From the NCBI GenBank assembly GCA_024233085.1, contig JACKQC010000005.1:1-64000 (forward strand): a stretch of DNA of 64,000 bases, given 5' to 3'. This document shows positions 1 to 8,558 of the stretch, piece after piece. The notes under the pieces are model-generated. The model saw nothing but the letters and a program-made list of their open reading frames with translations. It was not told where the DNA came from and did not search any database. The stretch comes from Akkermansiaceae bacterium. GTDB taxonomy: Bacteria > Verrucomicrobiota > Verrucomicrobiia > Verrucomicrobiales > DEV007. The translations under genes were made by a program, and so were the position numbers. The number at the start of each line of letters is the position of its first letter. Within the stretch, counting starts at the first letter, position 1.

Positions 1-1
1 C

Positions 2-1453
2 TTCGGGCCGGCGACGATCAATCCCGACGGGGCGGCGGTCTTCACCGCCCGGCTCGGCGGATCGGGCGCGAGCCGCGGGCGGAGCAGCGGCCTGTGGTCG
101 CAGGTGATCGACAGTTTCCCGGTGGGGCCGCTGCATAAAATCGCGGTCAGCCGCGACCCGCTCAACGAGGTGATCCCGAATATCGTTGCTCCGGAGCCCT
201 TCGTCCGGTCGCTGGGCACGGCGTTTTCCAACCAAACCGAGCGCCTGGCCTTTGACCTGACCGCGGCGGGCGGCGATTTCAACCGGCACCGCATTCTGGC
301 GATCGACAAAGGCAGTTTCAGGAATCTTTTCGCGGAGACGTCTTCGACGGCTTTTGGGATCAACGGGAATCCGATCCAGACCATCCCCGAGTTCGCCCAG
401 ACCCACACGGCACTCGGCGGCACGGCGCTGACCTTTGCGCTGAAGCGCGGCGGTGCCATCTCGGCCGCCAACGACAGCGGGATCGCCCTCTACGACGATT
501 CGCCGAGTTTTGTGAATGACATTTCGGAGGGGGACGCCATACCCTTTATGTTGGGGGAGCATTGGGGGCAGTTCGCCAACCGAATCAGCCATGGCGGCGC
601 GGGCAAGATGGTTTTCACCGCCTATGTGACCGGGGCCGGGACGCCCTTTCAACGGGTCTTCAGCAACCTTACGGAAGCCGTTTCGCAGGGCGACACCCCG
701 GCCGGCGCGGGCGGCGCGGAAATCCGCGCCATGGTCACCGAAATCGGAACCCAACCCAACGGTCTCGCGCTGGCGCGCACGACGCTGACCGGCGCCGGGG
801 TGAACGGCTCCAACAACGAGGCGATCTACTCCTCGGCCGAAAGCGATGTGGCGGTGAGGAAGGGCGACCAGGTGCCGGGCGAGGCGGCCGGCGTGGTGTG
901 GAATCGTTTCCTCGGGTTTTGGCCGGTGGATGAGGATCGTTTCATCCTCCTCGCGAAGCTCCGCGGTCCGGGCGTCAGCGGGCGCAACGATTGCGTGCTC
1001 TATCTCTGGCGGAATGGCATGCCCTATCTCAAGTTGCTGCGCGAGGGCGACCCGATCTGCGACTGCGATTGCCCGAGCGTGGGATCGATCCAGCGCGTCG
1101 ACGTGAACCCGGTGAGCGGCGACTACGTGGTGCTGACCTCGGTGACCGGCGGCGACCGGCGAAAAAATCAGGCGCTGTTCGCCGGCAACGCGGGCATTCC
1201 GACCATGGAGAGATTCGTGTATCTGCCCCACCTGCGGCTGCGAAAGGGAACCCTTTACGCGGCGACGGGCGGCGCCGGCACGACGGGCATCCGCTCGATG
1301 TCGCTGGCTCCGACGACCGACCGAGGAGGAGCCGGCGGCAAGGGGCTCGGTCAGGCCATCAATGACCAGGGCGAAATCGCGATCTGCATCACCTTCGACG
1401 ATCGGGCGAAGGAAGTGCTGACCGGATATCCCTATCCGATCTCGCCTCCCTAG
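2..1453 (+). CDS. C-terminal part of a secreted propeller-associated protein (5' end outside window)
   Basis: The frame is open from the window edge to the TAG at 1451-1453, so the start lies upstream and 483 residues are visible. The whole visible part matches the C-terminal half of the next gene (which starts at 1582), with DNA that is almost identical over the first 260 bases. Recognisable blocks are a GxGVNGSNNEAI motif, a cysteine cluster reading CDCDCP near base 1060, and a glycine-rich end (GGAGGKGLGQAIND). No enzymatic motif is seen. By comparison with the full paralogue the missing part should be a signal peptide plus a seven-bladed FG-GAP-like propeller. Function is unknown; secretion and a binding or surface role are inferred from the paralogues. 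The first ATG in the window, at 104, is internal. Confidence 0.8.
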   Translation, partial: FGPATINPDGAAVFTARLGGSGASRGRSSGLWSQVIDSFPVGPLHKIAVSRDPLNEVIPNIVAPEPFVRSLGTAFSNQTERLAFDLTAAGGDFNRHRILAIDKGSFRNLFAETSSTAFGINGNPIQTIPEFAQTHTALGGTALTFALKRGGAISAANDSGIALYDDSPSFVNDISEGDAIPFMLGEHWGQFANRISHGGAGKMVFTAYVTGAGTPFQRVFSNLTEAVSQGDTPAGAGGAEIRAMVTEIGTQPNGLALARTTLTGAGVNGSNNEAIYSSAESDVAVRKGDQVPGEAAGVVWNRFLGFWPVDEDRFILLAKLRGPGVSGRNDCVLYLWRNGMPYLKLLREGDPICDCDCPSVGSIQRVDVNPVSGDYVVLTSVTGGDRRKNQALFAGNAGIPTMERFVYLPHLRLRKGTLYAATGGAGTTGIRSMSLAPTTDRGGAGGKGLGQAINDQGEIAICITFDDRAKEVLTGYPYPISPP

Positions 1454-1581
1454 CGGCAAACACGGCCGTGGATTCGGCGATCCGCGCCTGCTGGGCACAC
1501 CGCATTTCTAAATTTTTTTGAGTTTTGCCGAAAGGTTTTGTTGAGAGAGGCGTACCGCCTTCCAAGAGCTGCCAACAGAAA

Positions 1582-4326
1582 ATGAAGACCTCCACCCACC
1601 TCGCCCCTTCCATCGCGAAATCGATCCCCGCGCTCGCCATCGCCGGGCTGATCGTCTGGACCCTGCTGGCCGCCGCGCCGCCGGCGTCGGCTTTCAATCC
1701 TTCCGTTCTCAAGATCTACGGCCGCTCGACGGATCCGGGGTCGAACTACTTCGGCCAGACCGTGGCGCTGACGGACCGCTTCATGGTCGTCGGGGAGCCA
1801 TTCAATGACGATCATGTCGCCAGCGGCGGCGCGGTGCATGTTTTCGACACACGGACGGGGAGGTACCTCCGAACCTTGAAATCGGAGGATGTGCGGAACG
1901 GCGATCCCGGCGAGTTCGGCATCGCGGTCGCGGCCTGCGGGCGATACGCGGTGATTGGCGCGCATGTGGCGACGGGAGCGGCGGCCGGCTCGGGAGCGGC
2001 CTACCTGTTCGATCTCCAAACCGGGCGCGAGTTGTTCAAGCTCACCCCGATGGGAGGCCTGACGGGGGATCGCTTCGGCGGCGCCGTCGCCATCGACGGA
2101 TCGCGGATCGTGGTGGGGGCAAACCAATCGGACGTGGCGGCCAATCTTTCCGGAGCAGCCTGGTTGTTCGATGCCACCACCGGAACGGAACTGGCCCGGC
2201 TGGCGCCCTCGGACGCGGCGGCATCGCACCGATTCGGAATGGCGGTGGCCATCTGCGGCTCGCGGGTGCTGGTTACGGCGACCGGGCACTCGAGCCTACT
2301 GGGGGCGGCGTATCTTTTCGACGCGACCCAGCCCGGGCCGACAATCGCCGAAAGCAATATTATGATCGGTTTGACCCCCGGTGAATTCTTTGGCGGGACT
2401 GTCGGATTGTCGGGCTCCTTCGCCGTGGTGGGGGCGCAGAACGACGACATCGCGGCCCCAAACGCGGGCGCCCTCCATGTGTTCGATTGTGACAGCGGGT
2501 CGTGGCTCCACGCCATCGTCGCCGAGGATGCCCAATCAAGCGCGGCTCTCGGTGCAAGCCTTTCGGTCAGTGGATCGCTGGTTCTGGCGGGGGCGCCGCT
2601 GGATCAGAGCAACTACGGGGCGGCTTACCTGTTCGACATCGCCGGCCGGCAGTTGGCGAAGCTGGTTCCGACCGATCGATTCGACGATTCACAGGTCGGC
2701 CGATCCGCGGCGATCTGCGGGAACCGGGCACTCGTGGGCGCGGTTTTCGACCAAGACGCCGGATCGAATGCCGGGGCGGCCTATTTCTATCAGCCGCTCG
2801 CGGGACCGCTGCCGCTGACTTCGATCGCGAAAGCCGGGGACTTCGCGCCGGGGGCGATCGGGGCGACGTTTCGGAGCTTCGGGCCGGCGACGATCAATCC
2901 CGACGGGGCGGCGGTCTTCACCGCCCGGCTCGGCGGATCGGGCGCGAGCCGCGGGCGGAGCAGCGGCCTGTGGTCGCAGGTGATCGACAGTTTCCCGGTG
3001 GGGCCGCTGCATAAAATCGCGGTCAGCCGCGACCCGCTCAACGAGGTGATCCCAAACATCGTTGCTCCGGAGCCCTTCGTCCGGTCGCTGGGCACGGCGT
3101 TTTCCAACCAAACCGAGCGCCTGGCCTTTGACCTGACGGCGGCGGGAGGCGATTTCAACCGGCACCGCATCCTGGCGATCGACAAGGGCAGTACCAAAAA
3201 AATGTTGGCGGAAACATCCTCGACCGCCTTCGGGATCAACGGAAACCCGATTCAAACCGTTCCCGAATTCGTCCAAACGCACACGGCGCTCGGCGGGGCG
3301 GCGCTGGCCTTTGCGCTGAAGCGCGGCGGTGCCATCTCGGCCGCCAACGACAGCGGGGTGGCCCTTTACGACGATTCGCAGAATTTCGTGGACGCCTTTT
3401 CGGAGGGCGATCTGATTCCGATGGGAGGCGGCGCGCAATGGGGGCAATTCATGCCGCGGCTCAGTCAGGGCGGGGCGAACGATCTCGTTTACTCCGCCTA
3501 CGTGATTGACGGCGGCACGCCGTTTCAGCGGCTCTTTCGGGACACGAACACTGTCTTTTCCCAGGGGGACGCGTTGATGGGGCTCGGAGAGGTTCGCGGT
3601 TTTCTCGCGGAGGCCAGCACCCAGCCCTTCGGGCCGGCGGTGACGCGCATGACACTGACCGGCGCGGGCGTGAACGGGTCCAACAACGAGGCCATCAGCT
3701 CCCAGGCCTTCGGGACGGTGGCGCGCAAGGGCGACCAGGTGCCGGGCGAGGCGTCGGGCGTGGTGTGGAGCCGTTTCCTCGGATTCTGGCCCGTGAGCGT
3801 GGATCGGGTGATTTTTCTCGCGAAACTGCGCGGCCCGGGCGTGAGCGGCCGCAACGACTGCGCGCTCTATCTGTGGCAGGAAGACCAGAGCTATTTGAAA
3901 CTGCTGCGCGAGGGCGACCCGATCTGCGATTGCGACTGTCCGAGCGTGGGAGCGATCCAGCGCGTCGATGTGAACCCGGTGAGCGGCGACTACGTGGTGC
4001 TGACTTCGGTGACCGGAGGGGACCGGAAAAAGAATCAGGCGCTTTTCGCCGGCGACGCCAACGCGGGCGACGCGACCACGGAGAAATACCAGCGTGTGCC
4101 CCACTTGAGGCTGCGCAAGGGAACCCTTTACGCGGCGACGGGCGGCGCCGGCACGACGGGGATCCGCTCGATGTCACTGGCACCGACGACCGATCAAGGC
4201 GGAGCCGGCGGCAAGGGTCTCGGCCAGGCCATCAATGACCAGGGCGAAATCGCGATCTGCATCATCTTCGACGACCGGGCTAAGGAAGTGCTGGCGGGAT
4301 ATCCCTATCCGATTCACATCCAATAG
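1582..4326 (+). CDS. Secreted FG-GAP-like beta-propeller protein with unknown C-terminal module
   Basis: 914 residues. The start at 1582 was chosen over the upstream in-frame ATG at 1525 because it gives a classic signal peptide (basic MKTSTH start, hydrophobic stretch, cleavage near ASA-F). Residues about 30-420 hold seven repeats of about 53 residues with the pattern FGxxVAxxGxxxVVGA...GAAYLFD, the number expected for an integrin-alpha-like seven-bladed propeller. Residues about 430-914 are a second module shared with the genes on both sides, with no known catalytic motif but an odd CDCDCP cysteine cluster. Its TAG stop (4324-4326) falls inside a copy of the 37-bp hairpin repeat. It lies 128 bp downstream of a partial paralogue and 185 bp upstream of another, so the three form a tandem array. 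Role unknown; extracellular or outer-surface location is inferred. Confidence 0.85.
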   Translation: MKTSTHLAPSIAKSIPALAIAGLIVWTLLAAAPPASAFNPSVLKIYGRSTDPGSNYFGQTVALTDRFMVVGEPFNDDHVASGGAVHVFDTRTGRYLRTLKSEDVRNGDPGEFGIAVAACGRYAVIGAHVATGAAAGSGAAYLFDLQTGRELFKLTPMGGLTGDRFGGAVAIDGSRIVVGANQSDVAANLSGAAWLFDATTGTELARLAPSDAAASHRFGMAVAICGSRVLVTATGHSSLLGAAYLFDATQPGPTIAESNIMIGLTPGEFFGGTVGLSGSFAVVGAQNDDIAAPNAGALHVFDCDSGSWLHAIVAEDAQSSAALGASLSVSGSLVLAGAPLDQSNYGAAYLFDIAGRQLAKLVPTDRFDDSQVGRSAAICGNRALVGAVFDQDAGSNAGAAYFYQPLAGPLPLTSIAKAGDFAPGAIGATFRSFGPATINPDGAAVFTARLGGSGASRGRSSGLWSQVIDSFPVGPLHKIAVSRDPLNEVIPNIVAPEPFVRSLGTAFSNQTERLAFDLTAAGGDFNRHRILAIDKGSTKKMLAETSSTAFGINGNPIQTVPEFVQTHTALGGAALAFALKRGGAISAANDSGVALYDDSQNFVDAFSEGDLIPMGGGAQWGQFMPRLSQGGANDLVYSAYVIDGGTPFQRLFRDTNTVFSQGDALMGLGEVRGFLAEASTQPFGPAVTRMTLTGAGVNGSNNEAISSQAFGTVARKGDQVPGEASGVVWSRFLGFWPVSVDRVIFLAKLRGPGVSGRNDCALYLWQEDQSYLKLLREGDPICDCDCPSVGAIQRVDVNPVSGDYVVLTSVTGGDRKKNQALFAGDANAGDATTEKYQRVPHLRLRKGTLYAATGGAGTTGIRSMSLAPTTDQGGAGGKGLGQAINDQGEIAICIIFDDRAKEVLAGYPYPIHIQ

Positions 4327-4357
4327 GGTTGGGTCGATGACCTGACCCTGTTTGGTC
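4321..4357. repeat. 37-bp hairpin repeat, copy 1
   Basis: Left arm AATAGGGTTGGGTC, three-base loop GAT, right arm GACCTGACCCTGTT, then a GGTC tail. Its first six bases supply the last Gln codon and TAG stop of the preceding gene. There is no T-run after the stem, so it does not look like a canonical intrinsic terminator. Confidence 0.8.
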
Positions 4358-4511
4358 GGCGGGATGGCATGCCTTTTCGGGGCGGCGCGAGATCGTTCCC
4401 GGAAAAAAATCGGATTTTTTTTGAAAGATCTTCCCACGAGCCCGGTAGGGCTGGGTGACGCGATTCGGCGTGGAAGCCGGATCCGACTTATCCCAACACC
4501 CCTGCCGGCTC

Positions 4512-7500
4512 ATGAAAAACATCCTGAAAATCCTGTGTCTCGCCCTGGTTTCGCTGATGACGGCGAGCGGCGCCCGAACCGGCGCGGCCGCTCCGGTCGG
4601 GGACACCGATTCGAACCGACCGCTTCCCGCGGGCGTGTCGGCGTCCGATTGGGCATCCATCGTCGAGACCTGGGAGACCGGTCGCCACGCCTTCGCGACG
4701 CAAGAGAACGGGACTTTCTCGGCGCGCCAGCCCGGCATGCGATGGCGCACGGTTTTCGACAGCGAAGGCTTTCTCACCCGTCCCGACGCGGGCGACTGGG
4801 CGTGGGGATTGGTGCTGCGATCGGTATCCGTCGACGAAACGAGCCTTGCCCTGGAAACCGGCACTTCTCCGGCCGCGATTGATGGCAATCGCCTGAGCCG
4901 GTACCACGGGGCCGGGATTGAGGAATGGTACCGGAACGACCGGCGCGGCCTGGAGCAGGGCTGGACGATCGCAAAATGCCCCGTGCCGGGCGCGGAAACG
5001 TTGCTTCTCGAGCTGTCGGTGCGTGGCGGTCTGAAACCGGAAGTTCACGCGGACGTTGTCGCCTTTCTCGACGGCGGCGGAAATGCGATCCTGACATACG
5101 GCGGACTGAAGGCCTGGGATGCCGACGGACGGGCGCTGGCGGTCCGATTTTCCGACCGCGAAAACGGCGCCCTCGCCGTCGAGGCCGATGTTCGCGGCGC
5201 GCGGTATCCGGTGACGATCGATCCGATCGCGCAGCAGGCCTTCCTGAAAGCGTCGAATACGGGAAACTCCGATCATTTTGGCTACTCTGTGGCGGTTTCC
5301 GGCGACACGCTGGTGGTGGGCGCCCCGGGAGAGGCAAGCCCCGCAACCGGTGTCAACGGGGATGGTTCAGGAAACGGATTGACCGAATCCGGAGCGGCAT
5401 ATGTGTTCGTCCGCTCGGGTGGGGTGTGGGTGCAGCAGGCTTACCTCAAGGCATCCAACTCCGGAATGTTGGACGGCTTTGGGGCGGCCGTGGCGATTTC
5501 CGGTGACACCATCGTCGTGGGCGCGCCGGGGGAGGACTCGGCCGCCACCGGGGTGAATGGCGACGAGCTGGACAACACCGAGGGCAGCTCGGGAGCGGTC
5601 TATGTGTTTGTCCGTTCCGGCAATCAATGGAGCCAGCAGGCTTACTTGAAGGCGTCGAATACGGAGGACTCCGATCAGTTCGGCTTGTCTGTCGGAATCT
5701 CGGGAGAGACGGTCGTGGTGGGCGCTGAAATGGAAGACGGAGGAGCCGGGGGGATCAACGGCGACGACACCGACAACAACATGAGCGTTGCGGGCGCGGC
5801 CTATGTGTTCGTTCGGTCTCGGGGAAAGTGGAGCCAGCAAGCCTATCTGAAGGCGGCCGTGCCGGGGATCGGTGACCATTTCGGCCATCAAGTCGCCATT
5901 TCGGGAGAATCGATCATTGTCGGAGCCTTGAACGAGGACTCGGACGCTATCGGCGTCAACGGCGACGGAGACAACGACGACGGCCCCGAATCGGGCGCGG
6001 CCTATGTGTTCGTGAGATCGAAGGGAAAATGGAGCCAGCAGGCTTATCTGAAAGCGTCGAACGCGGACTTTTACGACGAATTCGGCTGCTCTGTGGCCAT
6101 CTCGGGCGACACCGCCGTGGTCGGCGCACGGGGGGAGGACAGCAGTGCCGATCGACCCATCACGGAAGGGTCGTCCCTCGCCAACGACTTCCAGAATGCG
6201 GGAGCCGCCTATGTCTTTTTCCGGACGGGAACCACCTGGATCGAGCAGGCCTATCTGAAACCGCTGAAACCTGAAGCGGGCGACTTCTTCGGCTCGGCGG
6301 TCGCCGTTTCGGGCGATCTCGTCGTCGTGGGAGCTCCGTTGGAATCGAGCGACGCCACCGGGGTGAATGGCAACGACAACAACGCCAATGCCGGATCCTC
6401 TGGCGCGGCCTACGTCTTTTCCCGAATGGGATGGCAGTGGTGGCAGGTCGCCTATTTGAAGGCCTCGAACACCGGTGCGAGTGATGTGCTGGGCACGGCC
6501 GTCGCCCTCTCCGGACAGACCGCCATCGTTGGCGCGTATTTTGAAGGCAGCGATGCCATCGGTGTGAACGGCAACGGGAACAACAACAACGCCCCCGGCT
6601 CCGGCGCGGCTTACGTTTATACGTTCGGTCCGGATTTCCGCAGCCTTTCCCATCGTCAGTTCCGCGCTCCGGGCGAGGCGGATCTCTATTATGGGACCGA
6701 GGGACAGGCGGTCATCGGCGACGGGGCCGGAGCGCTCTTCGAGTCCGGCGTCACCGGTTTCGGCGCCTCCCGGGGACGCAACCGGGCGACTTTTTCGAAC
6801 TTTGGCGAGTCCGGCGAGGTCGATCTGCTCCTCCAGCGCTATTCGCTGCTCAGCGGTGTCGGTAGCCTGCCGACCGGCGCCAAGGTCACCACGATGAACA
6901 GCCTGGTCGCCCACCAGTGGCGGCGCGGACTTTTTCTCGCCACCGTGGCGGGCGGCGGAGTCAATTCGACGAACAATCGCGTTCTCTTTCGCGACAATGG
7001 CTCCTTCCTGGTTCCGCTCCGCCGAACCGGCGACGAGGTCGCGGAACTGGGCGGCGCCAAGCCGAACGTCTTCAAGGAACTCGGCCAGCACGCCTCCGAC
7101 AATGCTCTCGCGCTCAGCTACACCCTGGCCCGCGACAGCGCGCTCGGCGTCACCTCGGCGAATGATTCCGGCCTGCTTTTCCTCAATCACGGCGGAAACG
7201 TGATCGGGTCGATGCCCCGCGAGGGCGACGCGGATGGAGGCGGCGGTGTGTTTGGACAGTTCGTCGGGAAGGCGGCCATCCATGACGGACCGCGGGCCTT
7301 TTTCATCGCGAAGTCCATACCGGTGACCGGCGCGGCGGTCGATCGGGCTTACTGGACGCGGCACGACACCAATTCGGCGCCGGTTCCCTTTTTGGTGGCC
7401 GGTGGCGTGGCCGCCGCCGGTGCCGCCCCCGGGGCGACGTTCCGTACCCTGCTGGCCACCAATGGCGACGCCGGCGCCGGGACGGTCCGCGCGACGCTGA

Positions 7501-8183
7501 CCGGCGCCCCATCCACCGCGAATGAGGGCATCTGGGTCGATAGCGGTCCGCTGCTGATGCTGGAGGGAACGGAGATCTATCCCATGTTCCAGCCTGGAGT
7601 AGTCATCAGCCGTTTTCTCCGCTACTGGGCGGTGGGCAGCGATCAGATCCTGGCTCAGGTGATTCTGCGTGGTCCCGGCGTGAAATCGACCAACAACCAG
7701 GCCCTCCTCCTCCTTGAGAACCATCGGCTTCTCGTTCTGATGCGAACCGGCGATCGGGCGCCCGGTTTCGACCTGTCCACCGTGACGGTGGGCGCCATCA
7801 GCGCGGTGGACCTCGACCCTGTGAATGGCCACTACGTCATCCTCGGCACCCTGCGGGGCAAGCCGAGCACCGAAAACCAAGCCCTCTGGGCCGGCACGAC
7901 GAGGAGCGCAGACGACGATTCGGACTCGTTCTTTCGAGTTCCCCAACTCCTCCTGCGAAAGGGCCAGACCTACAGCACCGACGGCGTCACGCCGCGCGGG
8001 GTGATCCGCGGCATGACCTTGAAACCCGCGGAGGAAACCAGCGGGGCCGGCGGCCGGGGTCTCGGCCAGGTCATTACCTCCGACGCCCGCATCGTCGTCA
8101 CCCTCATCGGGGACGGAAGGTCCCGGGAACTCGTGATCCTGAACACCGGTAATATTGTCGTGGCTCCTCCAGGCAATTCCTAG
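4512..8183 (+). CDS. Secreted FG-GAP repeat protein, third of the tandem array
   Basis: 1223 residues. The start at 4512 (MKNILKILCLALV) gives a clean signal peptide; the open frame upstream of it is not conserved. After an N-terminal region of about 235 residues come seven long repeats (about 67 residues each) with the signature AYLKASN..DxFGxxVAISGDTxVVGA..EDSxATGVNGD..GAAYVFVR. This is the typical FG-GAP/integrin-like propeller of secreted bacterial proteins, and the Asp/Asn-rich loops probably bind calcium. The C-terminal 480 residues align with the module of the two preceding genes (for example GPGVKSTNNQALLLL and GAGGRGLGQVI) but lack their CDCDCP cluster. No catalytic motif is seen. 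A surface or extracellular binding role is inferred from the fold only. Confidence 0.85.
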   Translation: MKNILKILCLALVSLMTASGARTGAAAPVGDTDSNRPLPAGVSASDWASIVETWETGRHAFATQENGTFSARQPGMRWRTVFDSEGFLTRPDAGDWAWGLVLRSVSVDETSLALETGTSPAAIDGNRLSRYHGAGIEEWYRNDRRGLEQGWTIAKCPVPGAETLLLELSVRGGLKPEVHADVVAFLDGGGNAILTYGGLKAWDADGRALAVRFSDRENGALAVEADVRGARYPVTIDPIAQQAFLKASNTGNSDHFGYSVAVSGDTLVVGAPGEASPATGVNGDGSGNGLTESGAAYVFVRSGGVWVQQAYLKASNSGMLDGFGAAVAISGDTIVVGAPGEDSAATGVNGDELDNTEGSSGAVYVFVRSGNQWSQQAYLKASNTEDSDQFGLSVGISGETVVVGAEMEDGGAGGINGDDTDNNMSVAGAAYVFVRSRGKWSQQAYLKAAVPGIGDHFGHQVAISGESIIVGALNEDSDAIGVNGDGDNDDGPESGAAYVFVRSKGKWSQQAYLKASNADFYDEFGCSVAISGDTAVVGARGEDSSADRPITEGSSLANDFQNAGAAYVFFRTGTTWIEQAYLKPLKPEAGDFFGSAVAVSGDLVVVGAPLESSDATGVNGNDNNANAGSSGAAYVFSRMGWQWWQVAYLKASNTGASDVLGTAVALSGQTAIVGAYFEGSDAIGVNGNGNNNNAPGSGAAYVYTFGPDFRSLSHRQFRAPGEADLYYGTEGQAVIGDGAGALFESGVTGFGASRGRNRATFSNFGESGEVDLLLQRYSLLSGVGSLPTGAKVTTMNSLVAHQWRRGLFLATVAGGGVNSTNNRVLFRDNGSFLVPLRRTGDEVAELGGAKPNVFKELGQHASDNALALSYTLARDSALGVTSANDSGLLFLNHGGNVIGSMPREGDADGGGGVFGQFVGKAAIHDGPRAFFIAKSIPVTGAAVDRAYWTRHDTNSAPVPFLVAGGVAAAGAAPGATFRTLLATNGDAGAGTVRATLTGAPSTANEGIWVDSGPLLMLEGTEIYPMFQPGVVISRFLRYWAVGSDQILAQVILRGPGVKSTNNQALLLLENHRLLVLMRTGDRAPGFDLSTVTVGAISAVDLDPVNGHYVILGTLRGKPSTENQALWAGTTRSADDDSDSFFRVPQLLLRKGQTYSTDGVTPRGVIRGMTLKPAEETSGAGGRGLGQVITSDARIVVTLIGDGRSRELVILNTGNIVVAPPGNS

Positions 8184-8274
8184 TCATTCTGGAGACGGGG
8201 ATTTCGCGAGATTCACCATGTCCTGTCCCGCGGGGACACGCCGACGCGCCGGGCGTCGGTGAATGGGCACCCCA

Positions 8275-8311
8275 TGACAGGGTTAGGTGGATGACCTGAC
8301 CCTGTTGAGTC
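8275..8311. repeat. 37-bp hairpin repeat, copy 2
   Basis: Arms ACAGGGTTAGGT and ACCTGACCCTGT around a GGATG centre. It lies 91 bp after the end of the third propeller gene and overlaps the TGA (8310-8312, minus strand) that closes a start-less open frame on the other strand. It sits in the only stretch of more than 300 bp without a confident gene (8184-8558). Confidence 0.75.
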
Positions 8312-8528
8312 AGAACGATATTTCGAGTTTCGGCTTCCGGGAGACGGGCCATTCGATGGTGGAAACGACGATCAGCCATTTCTGGGCGTCCGTGTCGGCC
8401 CGCTCTTTCTGGACGGCCCGGTATCCTTTGAAAGTGAGACATTTTCCGCTGTGGACGGCGACCAGGCGAGTGTGAAACCGCGCAAGGCCGGGCGCGATGC
8501 TTTCAAAAAATCGGGCCCAACCGTCCTG
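8310..8528 (-). pseudogene. Possible coding remnant with no start codon
   Basis: On the minus strand a frame is open from the stop at 8529-8531 to a TGA at 8310-8312. It has G/C-rich third codon positions like the real genes nearby, but no ATG, GTG or TTG in a usable position. The 72-residue reading includes LVAVHSGKCLTFKGY and TDAQKWLIV, which looks like genuine protein sequence but which I cannot assign to a family. It could be the 3' end of a decayed gene, a piece left by rearrangement, or chance. The plus-strand frame over the same bases looks like a shadow. Apart from hairpin copy 2, I see nothing else in 8184-8558. Confidence 0.3.
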
Positions 8529-8558
8529 TCAAAAACGAACGCCGTAGAAAACGGAGGG

